Counted from the first letter of the stretch, positions 29,951 to 39,994 are shown. The stretch is 64,000 nt of DNA from Catenulispora acidiphila DSM 44928 (GCF_000024025.1 NC_013131.1:6572001-6636000); one strand, 5' to 3'. Notes: generated by a model not told the origin, from the letters alone. Numbers and translations are program-made.

Positions 29951-31281
29951 GCGGGCTCCCCGGCGGTCACCGGCACGCGCGCGTGCACCCGCCACCCGCG
30001 CCCGACGCCGCGCGGTCCGGCCTCCAGCTGCCCGCCGAAGGCCGCCACGCGCTCCGTCATCCCGGCGATGCCGTGCCCGCCGGCCTCGTCCGCCGCGGTC
30101 GAGCTCGTCATCGCGCCGGCAGACACCCCCACGCCGTCGTCGACCACTGTCACCTCTATGGCATCGGCGCCGAAGTCCAGCCTGACCCGCGCCGACGCAC
30201 CCGGCTCGGCGTGCTTGCGCGTGTTCGTCAACGCCTCCTGCACGACCCGGAACACCGCGAGCTCCACGCCCGAGGACAGGTCCGGCCGCGCGCCGCTGAC
30301 CACCAGCTCCACCGGCAGCCCGGCGACCCGGACCTCCGACAGCAGCGTGTCCAGCTGCGCCAGCCCCGGCTGCGGATGCAGCTCGGCCAGCGTGGCGCCG
30401 GCCGAACCGCGCAGCACCCCGAGCACGCGCTGCATGTCGGTGATCGCCTGCCGCCCGACCTCGGAGGCCTTCTCGACCGCCTCGGCGGCGCGGTCCGGCG
30501 AGGTGTGCACGGCGTAGGACGCGCCGTCGGTCAGCGCGACCATCACCGACAGGCTGTGCGTGACGACGTCGTGGACCTCCCGCGCGATCGAGGCGCGCTC
30601 GGCGGCGGCGGACAGCTGCGCCTGCTGGTCGCGTTCGAACTCCAGGCGGCGCGCGCGTTCCTCCAGCGTCGCGAAGTACGCGCGGCGCGTACGGGTGTTG
30701 ACGCCGAGCACCGCCGCCGCCGTGACCATGCCGGAGACGAACACGAAGGCCCGCAGCGCGCCGTTGCCGTAGGACCACGACACCGCGACCAGCACCGCGC
30801 CGATCTCCATGACGCCGACCGCGGCCAGCGTGCGGCGGATCGAGGCGTGCGCGGCGACCGCGTACAGCGCGATCAGCGGGGCGAAGTCCACCTGGGGCAT
30901 CGGCAGACCCCACAGCCATTGCCCGAAGGCGACGGCGGCGACGAAGGCGAACACCGAGCAGGGGAACCGGCGCCGCAGCGCCAGCGGGAGGAAGAAGCCG
31001 AAGATCAGGAACCAGCCGCCGGCGGCGTTGTCCGAGGGGTGCAGATACTCGTGGCCGCTGAGCGGGAGCAGGATCGCCGCGACGAACAGCGAGTCCACGG
31101 CGGTGGGATGCGCCGCCGCGCGCCGCTGCCCGCGCCGCACCGCGTTCTCCAGTCCCGCGGCCTGCAGGAACCGGCGGATCCCGGGCGAGGTCAGCCACGC
31201 CGAGACCGCGGTCGGCGCCTGGCCGACGGCCCGAAGACCCCGGCGGCTGCCGGGGTCTTCGGGCACGGTCGCAGAGCTCAC
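29947..31281 (-). CDS. sensor histidine kinase (NarX/DesK-like)
   Basis: 444 aa. About five helices lie between residues 60 and 200, with little extracytoplasmic sequence, suggesting membrane or lipid sensing. The HisKA_3 dimerisation helix carries the phospho-His in SIAREVHDVVTHSLSVM. The ATP domain has EALTNTRKHA, VVDDGVG and GGHGIAGMTERV. The GTG at 31281 overlaps the permease stop by 4 nt, so all four genes of this operon are coupled. Confidence 0.92.
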   Translation of the reverse strand: MSSATVPEDPGSRRGLRAVGQAPTAVSAWLTSPGIRRFLQAAGLENAVRRGQRRAAAHPTAVDSLFVAAILLPLSGHEYLHPSDNAAGGWFLIFGFFLPLALRRRFPCSVFAFVAAVAFGQWLWGLPMPQVDFAPLIALYAVAAHASIRRTLAAVGVMEIGAVLVAVSWSYGNGALRAFVFVSGMVTAAAVLGVNTRTRRAYFATLEERARRLEFERDQQAQLSAAAERASIAREVHDVVTHSLSVMVALTDGASYAVHTSPDRAAEAVEKASEVGRQAITDMQRVLGVLRGSAGATLAELHPQPGLAQLDTLLSEVRVAGLPVELVVSGARPDLSSGVELAVFRVVQEALTNTRKHAEPGASARVRLDFGADAIEVTVVDDGVGVSAGAMTSSTAADEAGGHGIAGMTERVAAFGGQLEAGPRGVGRGWRVHARVPVTAGEPA

Positions 31282-32108
31282 GCGTCTCGTTTCTTCAGCA
31301 GGACGGCCGCCGCGGCCATCGCCACCACAGCGTAGCCAACGAACAGCAGGAAGCCGGGCCACGGCTTCATGTCCGGGGAGCTGGTGGTCAGCGCCATCAC
31401 CTGCTGTCCGGCGTTGCTCGGCAGGTAGGGGTTGATGTGGTCGCCCCAGGAGGTGAGGTTCAGCACCTCGCCGAGGACCGGCAGCACCAGCAGGATCCCG
31501 AACAGCGAGGCGATGGCGCCGGCGGTGCTGCGGATGATCGCGCCGAGGGCCACGCCGAGCAGCCCGACCACCGTCAGGTACAGGCCCTCGCCGAAGACCG
31601 CGCGCAGCACGCCGGGGTCGGACAGGGACTTGTTCAGGTGGATCGAGGAGAAGATCGACTGCGCCAGGAAGAAGCAGACGAAGCCGGTGATCGTCATGAC
31701 GGTCCAGGCCACGACGGTGAACACCAGCGCCTTGGCCCACAGCACCGGCAGCCGCTTGGGCGCGGCGGCCAGCGAGGCGCGGATCATCCCGGTGGTGTAC
31801 TCCCCGGTGATCATCATGACGCCGAGCACGCCGACCGCCAGCTGCCCGAGGAACACCCCGCGCATCGGGTCGGCGACCGGGTCGACCTCCAGCTGGCGGG
31901 CATGGCTCATGTGCGGGTAGTGGCTCTTCATCGCCAGGCTGAACAGCAGCGCGATCGCGATCATCGCCCCGACGCCGCCGATGAGCGACCAGCGCGAGGA
32001 GCGCAGCGTGCGGAACTTGATCCACTCGCTCTTGATCACCCGGCCCTGGGTGACCTTGCCGGTGTGGACGCGCCGGGCTGGCGCGGCGGTTTCTGCGACG
32101 GCGGTCAT
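31278..32108 (-). CDS. ABC-2 type permease
   Basis: A 276-aa membrane protein with about six helices. The N-terminus RVIKSEWIKFRTLRSSRWSL is typical of ABC-2 permeases paired with DrrA/BcrA-like ATPases; GEYTTGMIRASLAAAP is the conserved cytoplasmic loop. The ATG overlaps the ATPase stop by 4 nt. With the upstream ATPase it probably exports or detoxifies a membrane-active compound; the downstream kinase/regulator pair would control it. Confidence 0.9.
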   Translation of the reverse strand: MTAVAETAAPARRVHTGKVTQGRVIKSEWIKFRTLRSSRWSLIGGVGAMIAIALLFSLAMKSHYPHMSHARQLEVDPVADPMRGVFLGQLAVGVLGVMMITGEYTTGMIRASLAAAPKRLPVLWAKALVFTVVAWTVMTITGFVCFFLAQSIFSSIHLNKSLSDPGVLRAVFGEGLYLTVVGLLGVALGAIIRSTAGAIASLFGILLVLPVLGEVLNLTSWGDHINPYLPSNAGQQVMALTTSSPDMKPWPGFLLFVGYAVVAMAAAAVLLKKRDA

Positions 32109-33067
32109 GCGTTCACCTCGACGTCGGTGGTGCTGGCGGCGCCGGTAGCGCCGGCGGTCTTCTGCGCCGGCGCGCGGTACTCCACGGCGTCGCCGGTGAG
32201 CTCCATGAACGCCTCCTCCAGCGAGGCCTCGTGCGGCGCCAGCTCGAACAGCGTGATCCGGTTCTCCGCGGCGATGGTGCCGATCCGGTCGCTGGTCAGG
32301 CCCTGGACCTGCAGCGTGCCCTCGTCCGAGGAGGAAACGGTGACGTCCGGACCGGCCAGCAGCTCGCGAAGCCGGGCGGCGTCGGGCGTGCGGACCTTGA
32401 CGCTGCCGGTGGAGGCGCGCGAGATGAACTCGGCCACCGAGGTGTCGGCGATGAGCTTGCCCTGCCCGATCACGATCAGGTGCTCGGCGGTGAGCGCCAT
32501 CTCGGACATCAGGTGGCTGGAGACGAAGATCGTCCGGTCCTCGGAGGCCAGGTGCTTGAGCAGGTTCCGGATCCACAGGATGCCCTCGGGGTCCAGCCCG
32601 TTCACCGGCTCGTCCAGGATCAGCGTGTCCGGGTCGCCCAGCAGCGCGCTGGCGATGCCCAGCCGCTGCCCCATGCCCAGGGAGAACCCGCCGGCGCGCT
32701 TCTTGGCGACCTCGCGCAGACCCACCAGGTCGATGACCTCGTCGACCCGCGAGCGCTCGATCCCGGTGGTCGCGGCCAGCGCGAGCAGGTGGTTGTAGGC
32801 GGTGCGCCCGGTGTGGATGGCCTTGGCCTCCAGCAGCGCGCCCACCTCGTGCAGCGGCGCGGAGTGCTCGGCGTAGGCCTTGCCGTTGACGGTCACCGAG
32901 CCGGAGCTCGGCCGGTCCAGGCCCAGGATCATGCGCATCGTGGTGGATTTGCCGGCGCCGTTCGGTCCCAGGAAGCCGGTCACCACCCCGGGGCGCACGG
33001 TGAAGGACAAGTCGGAGACGGCGGTCTTGTCGCCGTAGCGTTTAGTCAGGCTGCGTGCCTCGATCAT
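32105..33067 (-). CDS. ABC transporter ATPase (BcrA/DrrA-like)
   Basis: 320 aa. Walker A GFLGPNGAGKST, signature region FSLGMGQRLGIASALLGDP, Walker B TLILDEPVNGLDPEG and the H-loop SSHLMSE are present. The C-terminal 100 residues are the extension typical of drug-resistance ATPases. ATG start. It is the first gene of the ATPase-permease-kinase-regulator operon. Confidence 0.93.
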   Translation of the reverse strand: MIEARSLTKRYGDKTAVSDLSFTVRPGVVTGFLGPNGAGKSTTMRMILGLDRPSSGSVTVNGKAYAEHSAPLHEVGALLEAKAIHTGRTAYNHLLALAATTGIERSRVDEVIDLVGLREVAKKRAGGFSLGMGQRLGIASALLGDPDTLILDEPVNGLDPEGILWIRNLLKHLASEDRTIFVSSHLMSEMALTAEHLIVIGQGKLIADTSVAEFISRASTGSVKVRTPDAARLRELLAGPDVTVSSSDEGTLQVQGLTSDRIGTIAAENRITLFELAPHEASLEEAFMELTGDAVEYRAPAQKTAGATGAASTTDVEVNA

Positions 33068-33135
33068 GCGGCAACGCTATGGGGCGCGGGTGGCACCGGT
33101 CGTCAGACTGGACGGCGAACTTGGCGGCGCGCGGA

Positions 33136-33175
33136 TGCATCCTGCGATGTATGGCGAGGTGCATAGGGCGATGCA
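33136..33175. promoter_or_regulatory. two spaced 16-bp dyads, candidate operator
   Basis: TGCATCctgcGATGTA (33136-33151) and TGCATagggcgATGCA (33160-33175) are two related inverted repeats with centres 24 bp apart, in the gap between hisF and the ABC ATPase start. The spacing of a little over two helical turns fits cooperative binding of a dimeric regulator such as the LuxR-type response regulator of this operon. Binding is inference. Confidence 0.4.
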
Positions 33176-33196
33176 GTGATGCCGCGGCGCCGCCGC

Positions 33197-33985
33197 CTAG
33201 CGCACCGGATACCCGGCGCCCCGCAGCGAATCCTTCACCTCGCCGATCGTCACGTCCCCGAAGTGGAACACCGAGGCCGCCAGCACCGCGTCCGCGCCCG
33301 CGCCGACCGCCGGGGCGAAGTGCTCGGTCGCGCCGGCGCCGCCGGAGGCGATCAGCGGAACCGTCACCGCGGCCCGCACCGCCGCCAGCATCTCCAGGTC
33401 GAAGCCCTGCTTCATCCCGTCGGCGTCGATCGAGTTCAGCAGGATCTCCCCCGCGCCGAGCTCCGCGGCGCGCGCCGCCCAGGCCACCGCGTCGACGCCG
33501 GTCGAGCGGCGGCCGCCGTGCGTGGTGACCTCGAAGCCGGAGTCGGTGCCCACGCCCTCCGGGCAGCGCCGGGCGTCCACCGACAGGACCAGCACCTGGT
33601 TGCCGAAGCGGTCGGCGATCTCGGCGATCAGCTCCGGGCGGGTCACCGCGGCGGTGTTGACCCCGACCTTGTCCGCGCCGGCGCGCAGCAGGCGGTCCAC
33701 GTCCTGGACCGTGCGCACGCCGCCGCCGACCGTCAGCGGGATGAACACCTGGTCCGCGGTGCGCCCGACCACTTCGTAGACCGTGGCGCGGGCGTCGGAG
33801 GAGGCGGTGACGTCCAGGAACGTCAGCTCGTCGGCGCCCGCGGCGTCGTAGGCGCGCGCCAGCTCCACCGGATCGCCGGCGTCGCGCAGGTTCTCGAAGT
33901 TCACACCCTTCACCACGCGTCCGGCGTCGACGTCCAGGCACGGGATGACGCGGACGGCCAGCCGGCCGAGGGCGGCGGTGCTCAC
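33197..33985 (-). CDS. hisF: imidazole glycerol phosphate synthase, cyclase subunit
   Basis: 262 aa. A TIM barrel that takes ammonia from HisH and makes imidazole glycerol phosphate plus AICAR. Catalytic Asp are in [15 protein letters not shown] and [20 protein letters not shown] and [13 protein letters not shown] bind the phosphates. GTG start. It is the last gene of the hisD-to-hisF run. Confidence 0.97.
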   Translation of the reverse strand: MSTAALGRLAVRVIPCLDVDAGRVVKGVNFENLRDAGDPVELARAYDAAGADELTFLDVTASSDARATVYEVVGRTADQVFIPLTVGGGVRTVQDVDRLLRAGADKVGVNTAAVTRPELIAEIADRFGNQVLVLSVDARRCPEGVGTDSGFEVTTHGGRRSTGVDAVAWAARAAELGAGEILLNSIDADGMKQGFDLEMLAAVRAAVTVPLIASGGAGATEHFAPAVGAGADAVLAASVFHFGDVTIGEVKDSLRGAGYPVR

Positions 33986-34003
33986 TTGCTGCTCCTTCTA
34001 CGG

Positions 34004-34076
34004 ATACTCAGATAGGTAAATACTCAGATACTCACTGCCTGCGAACCACGAACCACGAACCGCGAACCACGAACCC
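34004..34076. repeat. short tandem and direct repeats between ridA and hisF
   Basis: ATACTCAGATA occurs twice (34004-34014 and 34020-34030), followed at 34042-34076 by five 7-bp units of CGAACCA with minor changes in units 3 and 5. They are in the only noticeable gap inside this part of the his operon. The array is a slippage-type microsatellite and not CRISPR. Confidence 0.7.
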
Positions 34077-34085
34077 TGACCCGCG

Positions 34086-34481
34086 CTACGCGGACTCGCC
34101 GCGATAGGCGTCCAGCTCCACCTCGACCAGCATCCCGGGGTCGATCAGCCCGGAGACCACCAGCGCGGTCGCCGCCGGACGGCCCTCGGCGAAGACCTCG
34201 CCGTGCGCCCGGCCGACCTCGGCGATGTCCCGGGCGTGCACCACGTACCAGCGCGTCCGGACCACGTCGTGCAGCCCGAACCCGGCCTGTTCCAGCGCCT
34301 TGCGGGCGATCTCCAGCGAGACCTTCATCTGGGCGTACGGGTCCCCGTTGCCCTGCACCTGGCCGTCGACGGTCGCCGTGCACCCCGCTACCCACGCGTG
34401 AGGGCCGGCGACGACCAACCGGGAGTAGCCGTACTCGTTCTCCCACTGCCCGTCGGAGCCGATCCGCTGGATGCTGCTCAT
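34086..34481 (-). CDS. RidA family protein
   Basis: 131 aa of the YjgF/YER057c/UK114 fold. RidA proteins hydrolyse reactive enamine/imine intermediates released by PLP enzymes. The fold is visible from VAGPHAWVAGC, YAQMKVSLEIARKALEQAG, VVRTRWYV and the C-terminal RPAATALVVSGLIDPGMLVEVELDAY. The ring-facing Arg typical of active RidA (near residue 105) is present as RPAAT. It sits between hisA and hisF, a position seen in related actinomycetes, with a 3-nt gap from hisA. Confidence 0.88.
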   Translation of the reverse strand: MSSIQRIGSDGQWENEYGYSRLVVAGPHAWVAGCTATVDGQVQGNGDPYAQMKVSLEIARKALEQAGFGLHDVVRTRWYVVHARDIAEVGRAHGEVFAEGRPAATALVVSGLIDPGMLVEVELDAYRGESA

Positions 34482-34484
34482 ATC

Positions 34485-35216
34485 TCACGCACTCCTGGTG
34501 AGTTCGAGGGCTTCTTCGAGCGTGAAGGCGCCCGCATAGAGCGCCTTGCCGACGATAGCGCCCTCGACGCCGATCGGCACCAACGTCGCCAGCGCCTCCA
34601 AGTCAGCGAGCGAAGACACCCCGCCGCTGGCCACGACCGGCTTGGCGGTCGCGGCGCAGACATCGCGCAGCAGCTGCAGGTTCGGGCCGGTCAGGGTGCC
34701 GTCGCGGTGGACGTCGGTGACCACGTAGCGCGCGCAGCCGTCGGCGTCCAGGCGGGCCAGCACGTCGAACAGCTCGCCGCCGTCCTTGGTCCAGCCGCGC
34801 GCCGACAAGGTGGTGCCGCGCACGTCGAGTCCGACCGCGATCTTCTCGCCGTGCTCGGCGATCGCGCCGCGGACCCAGTCCGGCGCCTCCAGCGCGGCGG
34901 TGCCCAGGTTGACCCGCTCGCAGCCGGTGGACAGCGCCCGGCGCAGGGACTCGTCGTCGCGGATGCCGCCGGAGAGCTCGACCCGCACGTCCAGCTTGCC
35001 GACCACGCCGGCCAGCAGCTCGGCGTTGGAGCCGCGCCCGAAGGCGGCATCCAGGTCCACCAGGTGGATCCACTCCGCCCCGGCGCTCTGCCAGGCCAGC
35101 GCGGCGGTGAGCGGGTCCCCGTAGGACGTCTCGGAGCCGGCGGCGCCCTGGACGAGCCGGACGGCCTGGCCGTCGGCGACGTCGACGGCGGGCAGGAGTT
35201 CGAGGTAGCCGGGCAT
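34485..35216 (-). CDS. priA: bifunctional HisA/TrpF phosphoribosyl isomerase A
   Basis: 243 aa. In actinomycetes this barrel does both the HisA step (ProFAR to PRFAR) and the TrpF step (PRA to CdRP). Catalytic Asp are in [14 protein letters not shown] and IAVGLDVRG; the PriA-characteristic Arg/Trp loop [11 protein letters not shown] is present. No separate trpF lies in the trp block of this window, which supports dual function. hisA would be the name if only the histidine role holds. ATG start. Confidence 0.93.
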   Translation of the reverse strand: MPGYLELLPAVDVADGQAVRLVQGAAGSETSYGDPLTAALAWQSAGAEWIHLVDLDAAFGRGSNAELLAGVVGKLDVRVELSGGIRDDESLRRALSTGCERVNLGTAALEAPDWVRGAIAEHGEKIAVGLDVRGTTLSARGWTKDGGELFDVLARLDADGCARYVVTDVHRDGTLTGPNLQLLRDVCAATAKPVVASGGVSSLADLEALATLVPIGVEGAIVGKALYAGAFTLEEALELTRSA

Positions 35217-35284
35217 AGCTGGTCAGTCCTTGTCGGTAGGTGACTTCGAATGCTGATGAGGGGGAACGCCGGCCCGGGCGCAGC

Positions 35285-35923
35285 TCAGGACAGCTGCTTG
35301 AGCCAGTTCTGAAGCACGTGCGCCCCAGCGTCCCCGGACTTCTCCGGATGGAACTGCGTCGCCGACAGCGGGCCGTTCTCCACCGCGGCGACGAACGGCT
35401 CGCCGTGGGTCGCCCACGTCACCAGCGGCGCGGCCATGCGCCCGGTGTCGGTGAGCTCCCACTTGCGCACGCCGTAGGAGTGCACGAAGTAGAACCGCGC
35501 GTCGGCGTCGAGCCCGGCGAACAGCCGCGAGCCGTCGGCCACGTCCAGCGTGTTCCAGCCCATGTGCGGGATGATCGGCGCGTCCAGCCGCTCCACGGTC
35601 CCGGGCCACTCGTCGCACCCGGCGGTCTCCACGCCGTGCTCCACCCCGCGCTCGAACAGGATCTGCATGCCGACGCAGATCCCCAGCACCGGCCGGCTCC
35701 CGGCCAGCCGCCGGCCGATGATCCGGTCGCCCTTCACGGCCTTGAGCCCGGCCATGCACGCCGCGTACGCCCCCACCCCGGGCACGAACAACCCGTCGGC
35801 GTTCAGCGCGCTGTCCATGTCGGAGGTGACGGTGACCTGCGCACCGGCGCGCTCCAAGGCGCGCTCGGCCGAACGGATGTTGCCCGAGCCGTAGTCCAGG
35901 ACCACGACGGAGGGTTTGCTCAC
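35285..35923 (-). CDS. hisH: imidazole glycerol phosphate synthase, glutaminase subunit
   Basis: 212 aa. A class I amidotransferase delivering ammonia to HisF. The start [18 protein letters not shown] is typical; the nucleophile Cys is in GICVGMQ, and the catalytic His/Glu are in [10 protein letters not shown]. The GTG start overlaps the stop of the 56-aa membrane protein by 4 nt. Confidence 0.97.
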   Translation of the reverse strand: MSKPSVVVLDYGSGNIRSAERALERAGAQVTVTSDMDSALNADGLFVPGVGAYAACMAGLKAVKGDRIIGRRLAGSRPVLGICVGMQILFERGVEHGVETAGCDEWPGTVERLDAPIIPHMGWNTLDVADGSRLFAGLDADARFYFVHSYGVRKWELTDTGRMAAPLVTWATHGEPFVAAVENGPLSATQFHPEKSGDAGAHVLQNWLKQLS

Positions 35924-36090
35924 CAGCGCACCACCCCGCCGGCGATCGCCATGCCGGCGCACAGCACCAGCAGGATCGACATCACGCGCATGTTGGCGTT
36001 GCCGTCGCCCTGCCGGAACAGGGAGAACGCGCCGCCAAGGAGAAACAGGCCGAGGAACAACAGTCCCGCGGCCGCATAACTGCCGGTCAT
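35920..36090 (-). CDS. 56-aa membrane protein between hisB and hisH
   Basis: A 56-residue protein with two hydrophobic helices ([20 protein letters not shown] and [18 protein letters not shown]) joined by a short polar [10 protein letters not shown] loop. It is coupled on both sides: it starts 2 nt after the hisB stop, and its TGA overlaps the hisH GTG. Small membrane proteins occupy the same slot in related his operons, so it is likely real. Function unknown; it may only maintain coupling or place HisBH near the membrane. Confidence 0.75.
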   Translation of the reverse strand: MTGSYAAAGLLFLGLFLLGGAFSLFRQGDGNANMRVMSILLVLCAGMAIAGGVVRW

Positions 36091-36092
36091 CT

Positions 36093-36683
36093 CTAAAGGA
36101 CACCCTTCGTGCTCGGAATACCGCTCACTCTAGGGTCCAGCGTGCAGGCCTCCCTCAGCGCCCTGGCCAGGGCCTTGAACTGGGCTTCGACCACATGGTG
36201 CGCGATCCGGCCGTAGGGGACGCGGATGTGCAGGCAGATCTGCGCCTGCGCCACGAACGACTCGAAGATGTGCCGGGTCAGCTCGGTGTCGAAGTCCCCG
36301 ATCATCGGCGCCAGGCCCTCGGGCATCTCGTGCACCAGGTAGGGCCGGCCGGACAGGTCCACGACCACCTCGGCCAGGGTCTCGTCCAGCGGGACCCGGG
36401 CGTCGGCGAACCGGCGCAGGCCCGCCTTGGTCCCCAGCGCCTCGCGGAAGGCCGCGCCCAGCGCCAGCGCGGTGTCCTCGACCGTGTGGTGACCGTCGAT
36501 GTGCAGGTCGCCCTCGGTCTTCACGGTCAGGTCGAACAGACCGTGCTTGGCCAACTGGTGCAACATGTGGTCGAAGAACCCGACGCCGGTGGAGATCTCC
36601 GCCTCGCCGGTGCCGTCGAGGTCGACCTCCACCAGGACGCCGGTCTCGCCGGTCGTCCGCTCCACCCTGCCCACGCGGCTCAT
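36093..36683 (-). CDS. hisB: imidazoleglycerol-phosphate dehydratase
   Basis: 196 aa, monofunctional form without the phosphatase domain. The manganese-binding signatures are [26 protein letters not shown] and a C-terminal [15 protein letters not shown]. It dehydrates IGP to imidazole acetol phosphate. The ATG overlaps the hisC stop by 4 nt. Confidence 0.97.
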   Translation of the reverse strand: MSRVGRVERTTGETGVLVEVDLDGTGEAEISTGVGFFDHMLHQLAKHGLFDLTVKTEGDLHIDGHHTVEDTALALGAAFREALGTKAGLRRFADARVPLDETLAEVVVDLSGRPYLVHEMPEGLAPMIGDFDTELTRHIFESFVAQAQICLHIRVPYGRIAHHVVEAQFKALARALREACTLDPRVSGIPSTKGVL

Positions 36684-37789
36684 GATTCTCCGTCCACATC
36701 CACCACAGCGAGGCTCTCCTTCAAGGCGTCCAGGAACGCCGTCGTCTCAGACTCGGTCCCGGCGGTGACCCGCAGCATGCCGGGGATGCCCACGTCGCGG
36801 ATCAGGACGCCGTGGCCGAGGATCTTGTGCCACAGCGCCTTCTGGTCCCCGCCCGGCACGCCGAAGAACACGAAGTTGGCGTCGGAGGGGACCACGGGCA
36901 GCCCGAGGGCGGCGAGTTCGGCCACGATGCGGTCGCGCTGCGCCTTCACCGCGTCGACCGTGCCGAGCAGCGCCTTGACGTGCTTCAGCGCGGTCCGCGC
37001 GGCAGCCTGTGTCAACGCCGACAGGTGGTAGGGCAGGCGCACCAGCAGCAGCGCGTCGATCACCGCGGGGTCGGCGGCGAGGTAGCCGACGCGCGCGCCG
37101 GCCATCGCGAACGCCTTCGACATGGTGCGGGTGACGATCAGCCTCGGGTGCTCGGGAAGCAGCGTCAGCGCCGAGGGCGTGCCGGGACGCGCGAACTCGA
37201 AGTACGCCTCGTCCACGACCACCATCGCGCCGACCTCGTCCGCGGCCTTGACCACGGCGCGGATCACGTCGAGCTCCATCGCCGTCCCGGTCGGGTTGTT
37301 CGGCGAGGTCAGGAAGACGATGTTCGGCTGGTGCCGCTCGATCGCCCGCACCGCCTTGGCGGCGTCCAAGGTGTAGTCGCCTTCGCGCAGGCCTGAGATC
37401 CACTCGGTCGCGGTCGCCAGGGCGATCAGGCGGTGCATGGAGTAGGAGGGCTCGAAGCCGATCGCGCTGCGGCCGGGACCGCCGAAGACCTGGAGGATCT
37501 GCTGCAGGACCTCGTTGGAGCCGTTGGCGGCCCACAGGTTCTCCACGGTCAGACCGTGGTCGAGGTAGTCGGCGAGGTCCTTGCGCAGGTCGGTGGCGTC
37601 GCGGTCGGGGTAGCGGTTGAGCGTGGTGGCCGCTTCGGTGATCGCCTGAGCCAGATCCGCCACCAACTCCGGCGGCGGACCATAGGGGTTCTCGTTGGTG
37701 TTCAGCGGATACGGCACGTCGATCTGCGGCGCGCCGTAGGGCGTCAGCTCTCGCAGATCGTCGCGGATCGGCAGGTCGCGGTAGTCCAC
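36680..37789 (-). CDS. hisC: histidinol-phosphate aminotransferase
   Basis: 369 aa, PLP-dependent. Motifs: [44 protein letters not shown] and the PLP lysine in [18 protein letters not shown]. The start is the GTG at 37789, 2 nt after the hisD stop; longer open frame upstream is antisense/shadow of hisD. It transfers an amino group to imidazole acetol phosphate. Confidence 0.96.
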   Translation of the reverse strand: MDYRDLPIRDDLRELTPYGAPQIDVPYPLNTNENPYGPPPELVADLAQAITEAATTLNRYPDRDATDLRKDLADYLDHGLTVENLWAANGSNEVLQQILQVFGGPGRSAIGFEPSYSMHRLIALATATEWISGLREGDYTLDAAKAVRAIERHQPNIVFLTSPNNPTGTAMELDVIRAVVKAADEVGAMVVVDEAYFEFARPGTPSALTLLPEHPRLIVTRTMSKAFAMAGARVGYLAADPAVIDALLLVRLPYHLSALTQAAARTALKHVKALLGTVDAVKAQRDRIVAELAALGLPVVPSDANFVFFGVPGGDQKALWHKILGHGVLIRDVGIPGMLRVTAGTESETTAFLDALKESLAVVDVDGES

Positions 37790-37791
37790 GC

Positions 37792-39144
37792 TCAGCCCTG
37801 CCGTTCTTCGAAGCGCGCCGTCACGGCCTCGCCGTGGGCGGGCAGGTCCTCGGCGTTGGCCAGTGCCACGACCAGGTCGGAGGCCTCGGCCAGCGCTTCG
37901 CGCGTGTAGTCCACGACGTGGATCCCGCGCAGGAAGCTCTGGACCGACAGCCCGGAGCTGTGGCAGGCGCAGCCGCCGGTCGGCAGGACGTGGTTGGAGC
38001 CGGCGAGATAGTCGCCGAGGCTCACCGGCGCGAAGGAGCCCACGAAGACCGCGCCGGCGTTGCGCACCTTGGCGGCGTCGGCGGCGGCGTTCCGGGTCTG
38101 GATCTCCAGGTGCTCGGCGGCGTAGCCGTTGGCCACGACCAGCGCCGCGCCGATGTCGTCGACGAGGACGAGCGCCGACTGGCGTCCGGCCAGGGCCTCG
38201 CGGATACGCTCGGCGTGCTTGGTCGCGGCGACGCGGGTCTCCAACTCCTTCACGACCTCCTCCGCCAGCTGCTCGGAGTCGGTGACCAGCACCGCGGCGG
38301 CCAGCGGGTCGTGCTCGGCCTGGCTGATCAGGTCGGCGGCGACGACGCCGGCGTCGGCGGAGGCGTCGGCGACGACCATGATCTCGGTCGGACCGGCCTC
38401 GGCGTCGATGCCGATGACGCCCTTGAGCAGCCGCTTGGCCGCGGCGACGTAGATGTTGCCGGGTCCGGTGACCAGGTCGGCGCGGCGGCAGACGACGGCG
38501 CCTTGGGCTTCGGCGCCCTCGGCCGCCTCGCGGTAGCCGTAGGCGAACATCGCGATGGCCTGCGAGCCGCCGGCGGCGTAGACCTCGTCCACGCCGAGCA
38601 GCGCGCACGCGGCCAGGATCGTGGGGTGCGGCAGCCCGCCGAACTCCTTCTGCGGCGGCGAGGCCACCGCGAGGGAGCCGACACCGGCTTCCTGCGCGGG
38701 CACCACATTCATCACAACGGAGGACGGATACACGGCGCGTCCGCCGGGCACGTAGAGCCCGACCCGGTCCACCGGCACCCAGCGCTCGGTGACGCTGCCG
38801 CCGGGAACGACCTGCGTGGTCGTGTCCTGCCGGCGCTGGTCCCGGTGCACGGTGCGCGCGCGCCGGATCGACTCCTCCAACGCCGCCCTGACCTGCGGGT
38901 CCAGGCGCTCCAGCGCCTCGGCGAGCGCCGCGGCGGGCACCTTCACCTCGGTCAGCTCGACCCCGTCGAACTTGGCCGCGTAGTCGATGAGCGCCGCCTC
39001 GCCGCGATGACGCACGTCCTCGACGATCGGGCGGACGACGGCCAGAGCGGCCTCGACGTCCAGCTCGGCCCTGGGCACCAGGGCGCGAGGATCGGTCTGG
39101 TCCGTGTCCAGAGCGCGACCGCGCAGGTCGATTCGAGTGATCAC
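37792..39144 (-). CDS. hisD: histidinol dehydrogenase
   Basis: 450 aa. A zinc enzyme performing the final two oxidations to histidine with NAD. Seen: [18 protein letters not shown], the Zn-binding [10 protein letters not shown] and [11 protein letters not shown] regions, and [16 protein letters not shown] start with a divergent promoter region shared with the LON-domain gene. It heads the operon hisD-C-B-membrane protein-H-priA-ridA-F. Confidence 0.97.
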   Translation of the reverse strand: MITRIDLRGRALDTDQTDPRALVPRAELDVEAALAVVRPIVEDVRHRGEAALIDYAAKFDGVELTEVKVPAAALAEALERLDPQVRAALEESIRRARTVHRDQRRQDTTTQVVPGGSVTERWVPVDRVGLYVPGGRAVYPSSVVMNVVPAQEAGVGSLAVASPPQKEFGGLPHPTILAACALLGVDEVYAAGGSQAIAMFAYGYREAAEGAEAQGAVVCRRADLVTGPGNIYVAAAKRLLKGVIGIDAEAGPTEIMVVADASADAGVVAADLISQAEHDPLAAAVLVTDSEQLAEEVVKELETRVAATKHAERIREALAGRQSALVLVDDIGAALVVANGYAAEHLEIQTRNAAADAAKVRNAGAVFVGSFAPVSLGDYLAGSNHVLPTGGCACHSSGLSVQSFLRGIHVVDYTREALAEASDLVVALANAEDLPAHGEAVTARFEERQG

Positions 39145-39230
39145 GCCCCGATTCTAGTTCGGTCACCGACGGCGGACCGGCGCGTCCGCAGAGTGGGCAC
39201 CCCGCGCCGGGCAGCGACTAGATTGGGTCC

Positions 39231-39896
39231 GTGACGACAGAGCTGCCGCTGTTCCCCCTCGGAAGCGTGCTCTTCCCGGGTGTCGTGCTCCCCCTGCACA
39301 TTTTCGAGCACCGCTACCGGCAGCTGGTGCGCGACCTGTCCGCGCTGCCGGAGGGCGCGCCGCGCAGGTTCGGCGTGCTGGCCATAAAGGACGGCCACGA
39401 GGTGGGGCGCGGCAACGTCATGGCGCTCTACGACGTGGGCTGCACCGCCGAGATCGACTCGATCGTGGAGTACGAGGACGGCCGCTTCGACATCACCACC
39501 ACCGGCGTCCACCGCTTCCGCCTGGAGGCCTTCGACGACGAGGGACCCTACGCCCGCGGCGAGGTGGAGCTCCTCGACGAGGTCGCCGGGCCCGAGGCCG
39601 ACGTCCTGGCGCCTGGCCTGACCGCCCTGTTCCGCAAGTACCAGGCCGCACTGTCCGAGCTGCGCGGCGTCCAGGTCGGCTCGATCCCGGAGCTGCCGGA
39701 GGACCCGACGGTCCTGTCGTACCTGATCGGCGCGGCGACGGTGCTCGACACCTACGAGAAGCAGCGCCTGCTGACCACCGAGAGCACGGTCGAGCGGCTG
39801 CGCGCGGAGGCGAAGATCCTGCGGCGGGAGACGGGGATCTTGAAGAACCTGCCGTCGCTGCCGGCGGTGGATCTGCTGCGGCGGCGGAGTCGGTAG
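39231..39896 (+). CDS. LON substrate-binding domain protein
   Basis: 221 aa. The N-terminal LON domain alone: LPLFPLGSVLFPGVVLPLHIFEHRYRQ (read across residues 5-31), FGVLAIKDG, ALYDVGCTAEI and DITTTGVHRFRLE. There is no ATPase or protease domain, so it is not Lon protease; such short forms may bind substrates or RNA. GTG start. Divergent from hisD. Confidence 0.88.
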   Translation: MTTELPLFPLGSVLFPGVVLPLHIFEHRYRQLVRDLSALPEGAPRRFGVLAIKDGHEVGRGNVMALYDVGCTAEIDSIVEYEDGRFDITTTGVHRFRLEAFDDEGPYARGEVELLDEVAGPEADVLAPGLTALFRKYQAALSELRGVQVGSIPELPEDPTVLSYLIGAATVLDTYEKQRLLTTESTVERLRAEAKILRRETGILKNLPSLPAVDLLRRRSR

Positions 39897-39994
39897 GGCT
39901 GCTCGGTCCCGGCTTCGATCTCGATTGTTTGTCTGGTCATCTCGATCTCAGCCGGGCTGAGGTGCAGGTGCCGGCGGCATACGGAAACGCGGTG

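Noticed and set aside
34042..34076. Possible CRISPR array between ridA and hisF
   Set aside because: Units are 7 bp, contiguous and without spacers, so it is a microsatellite.
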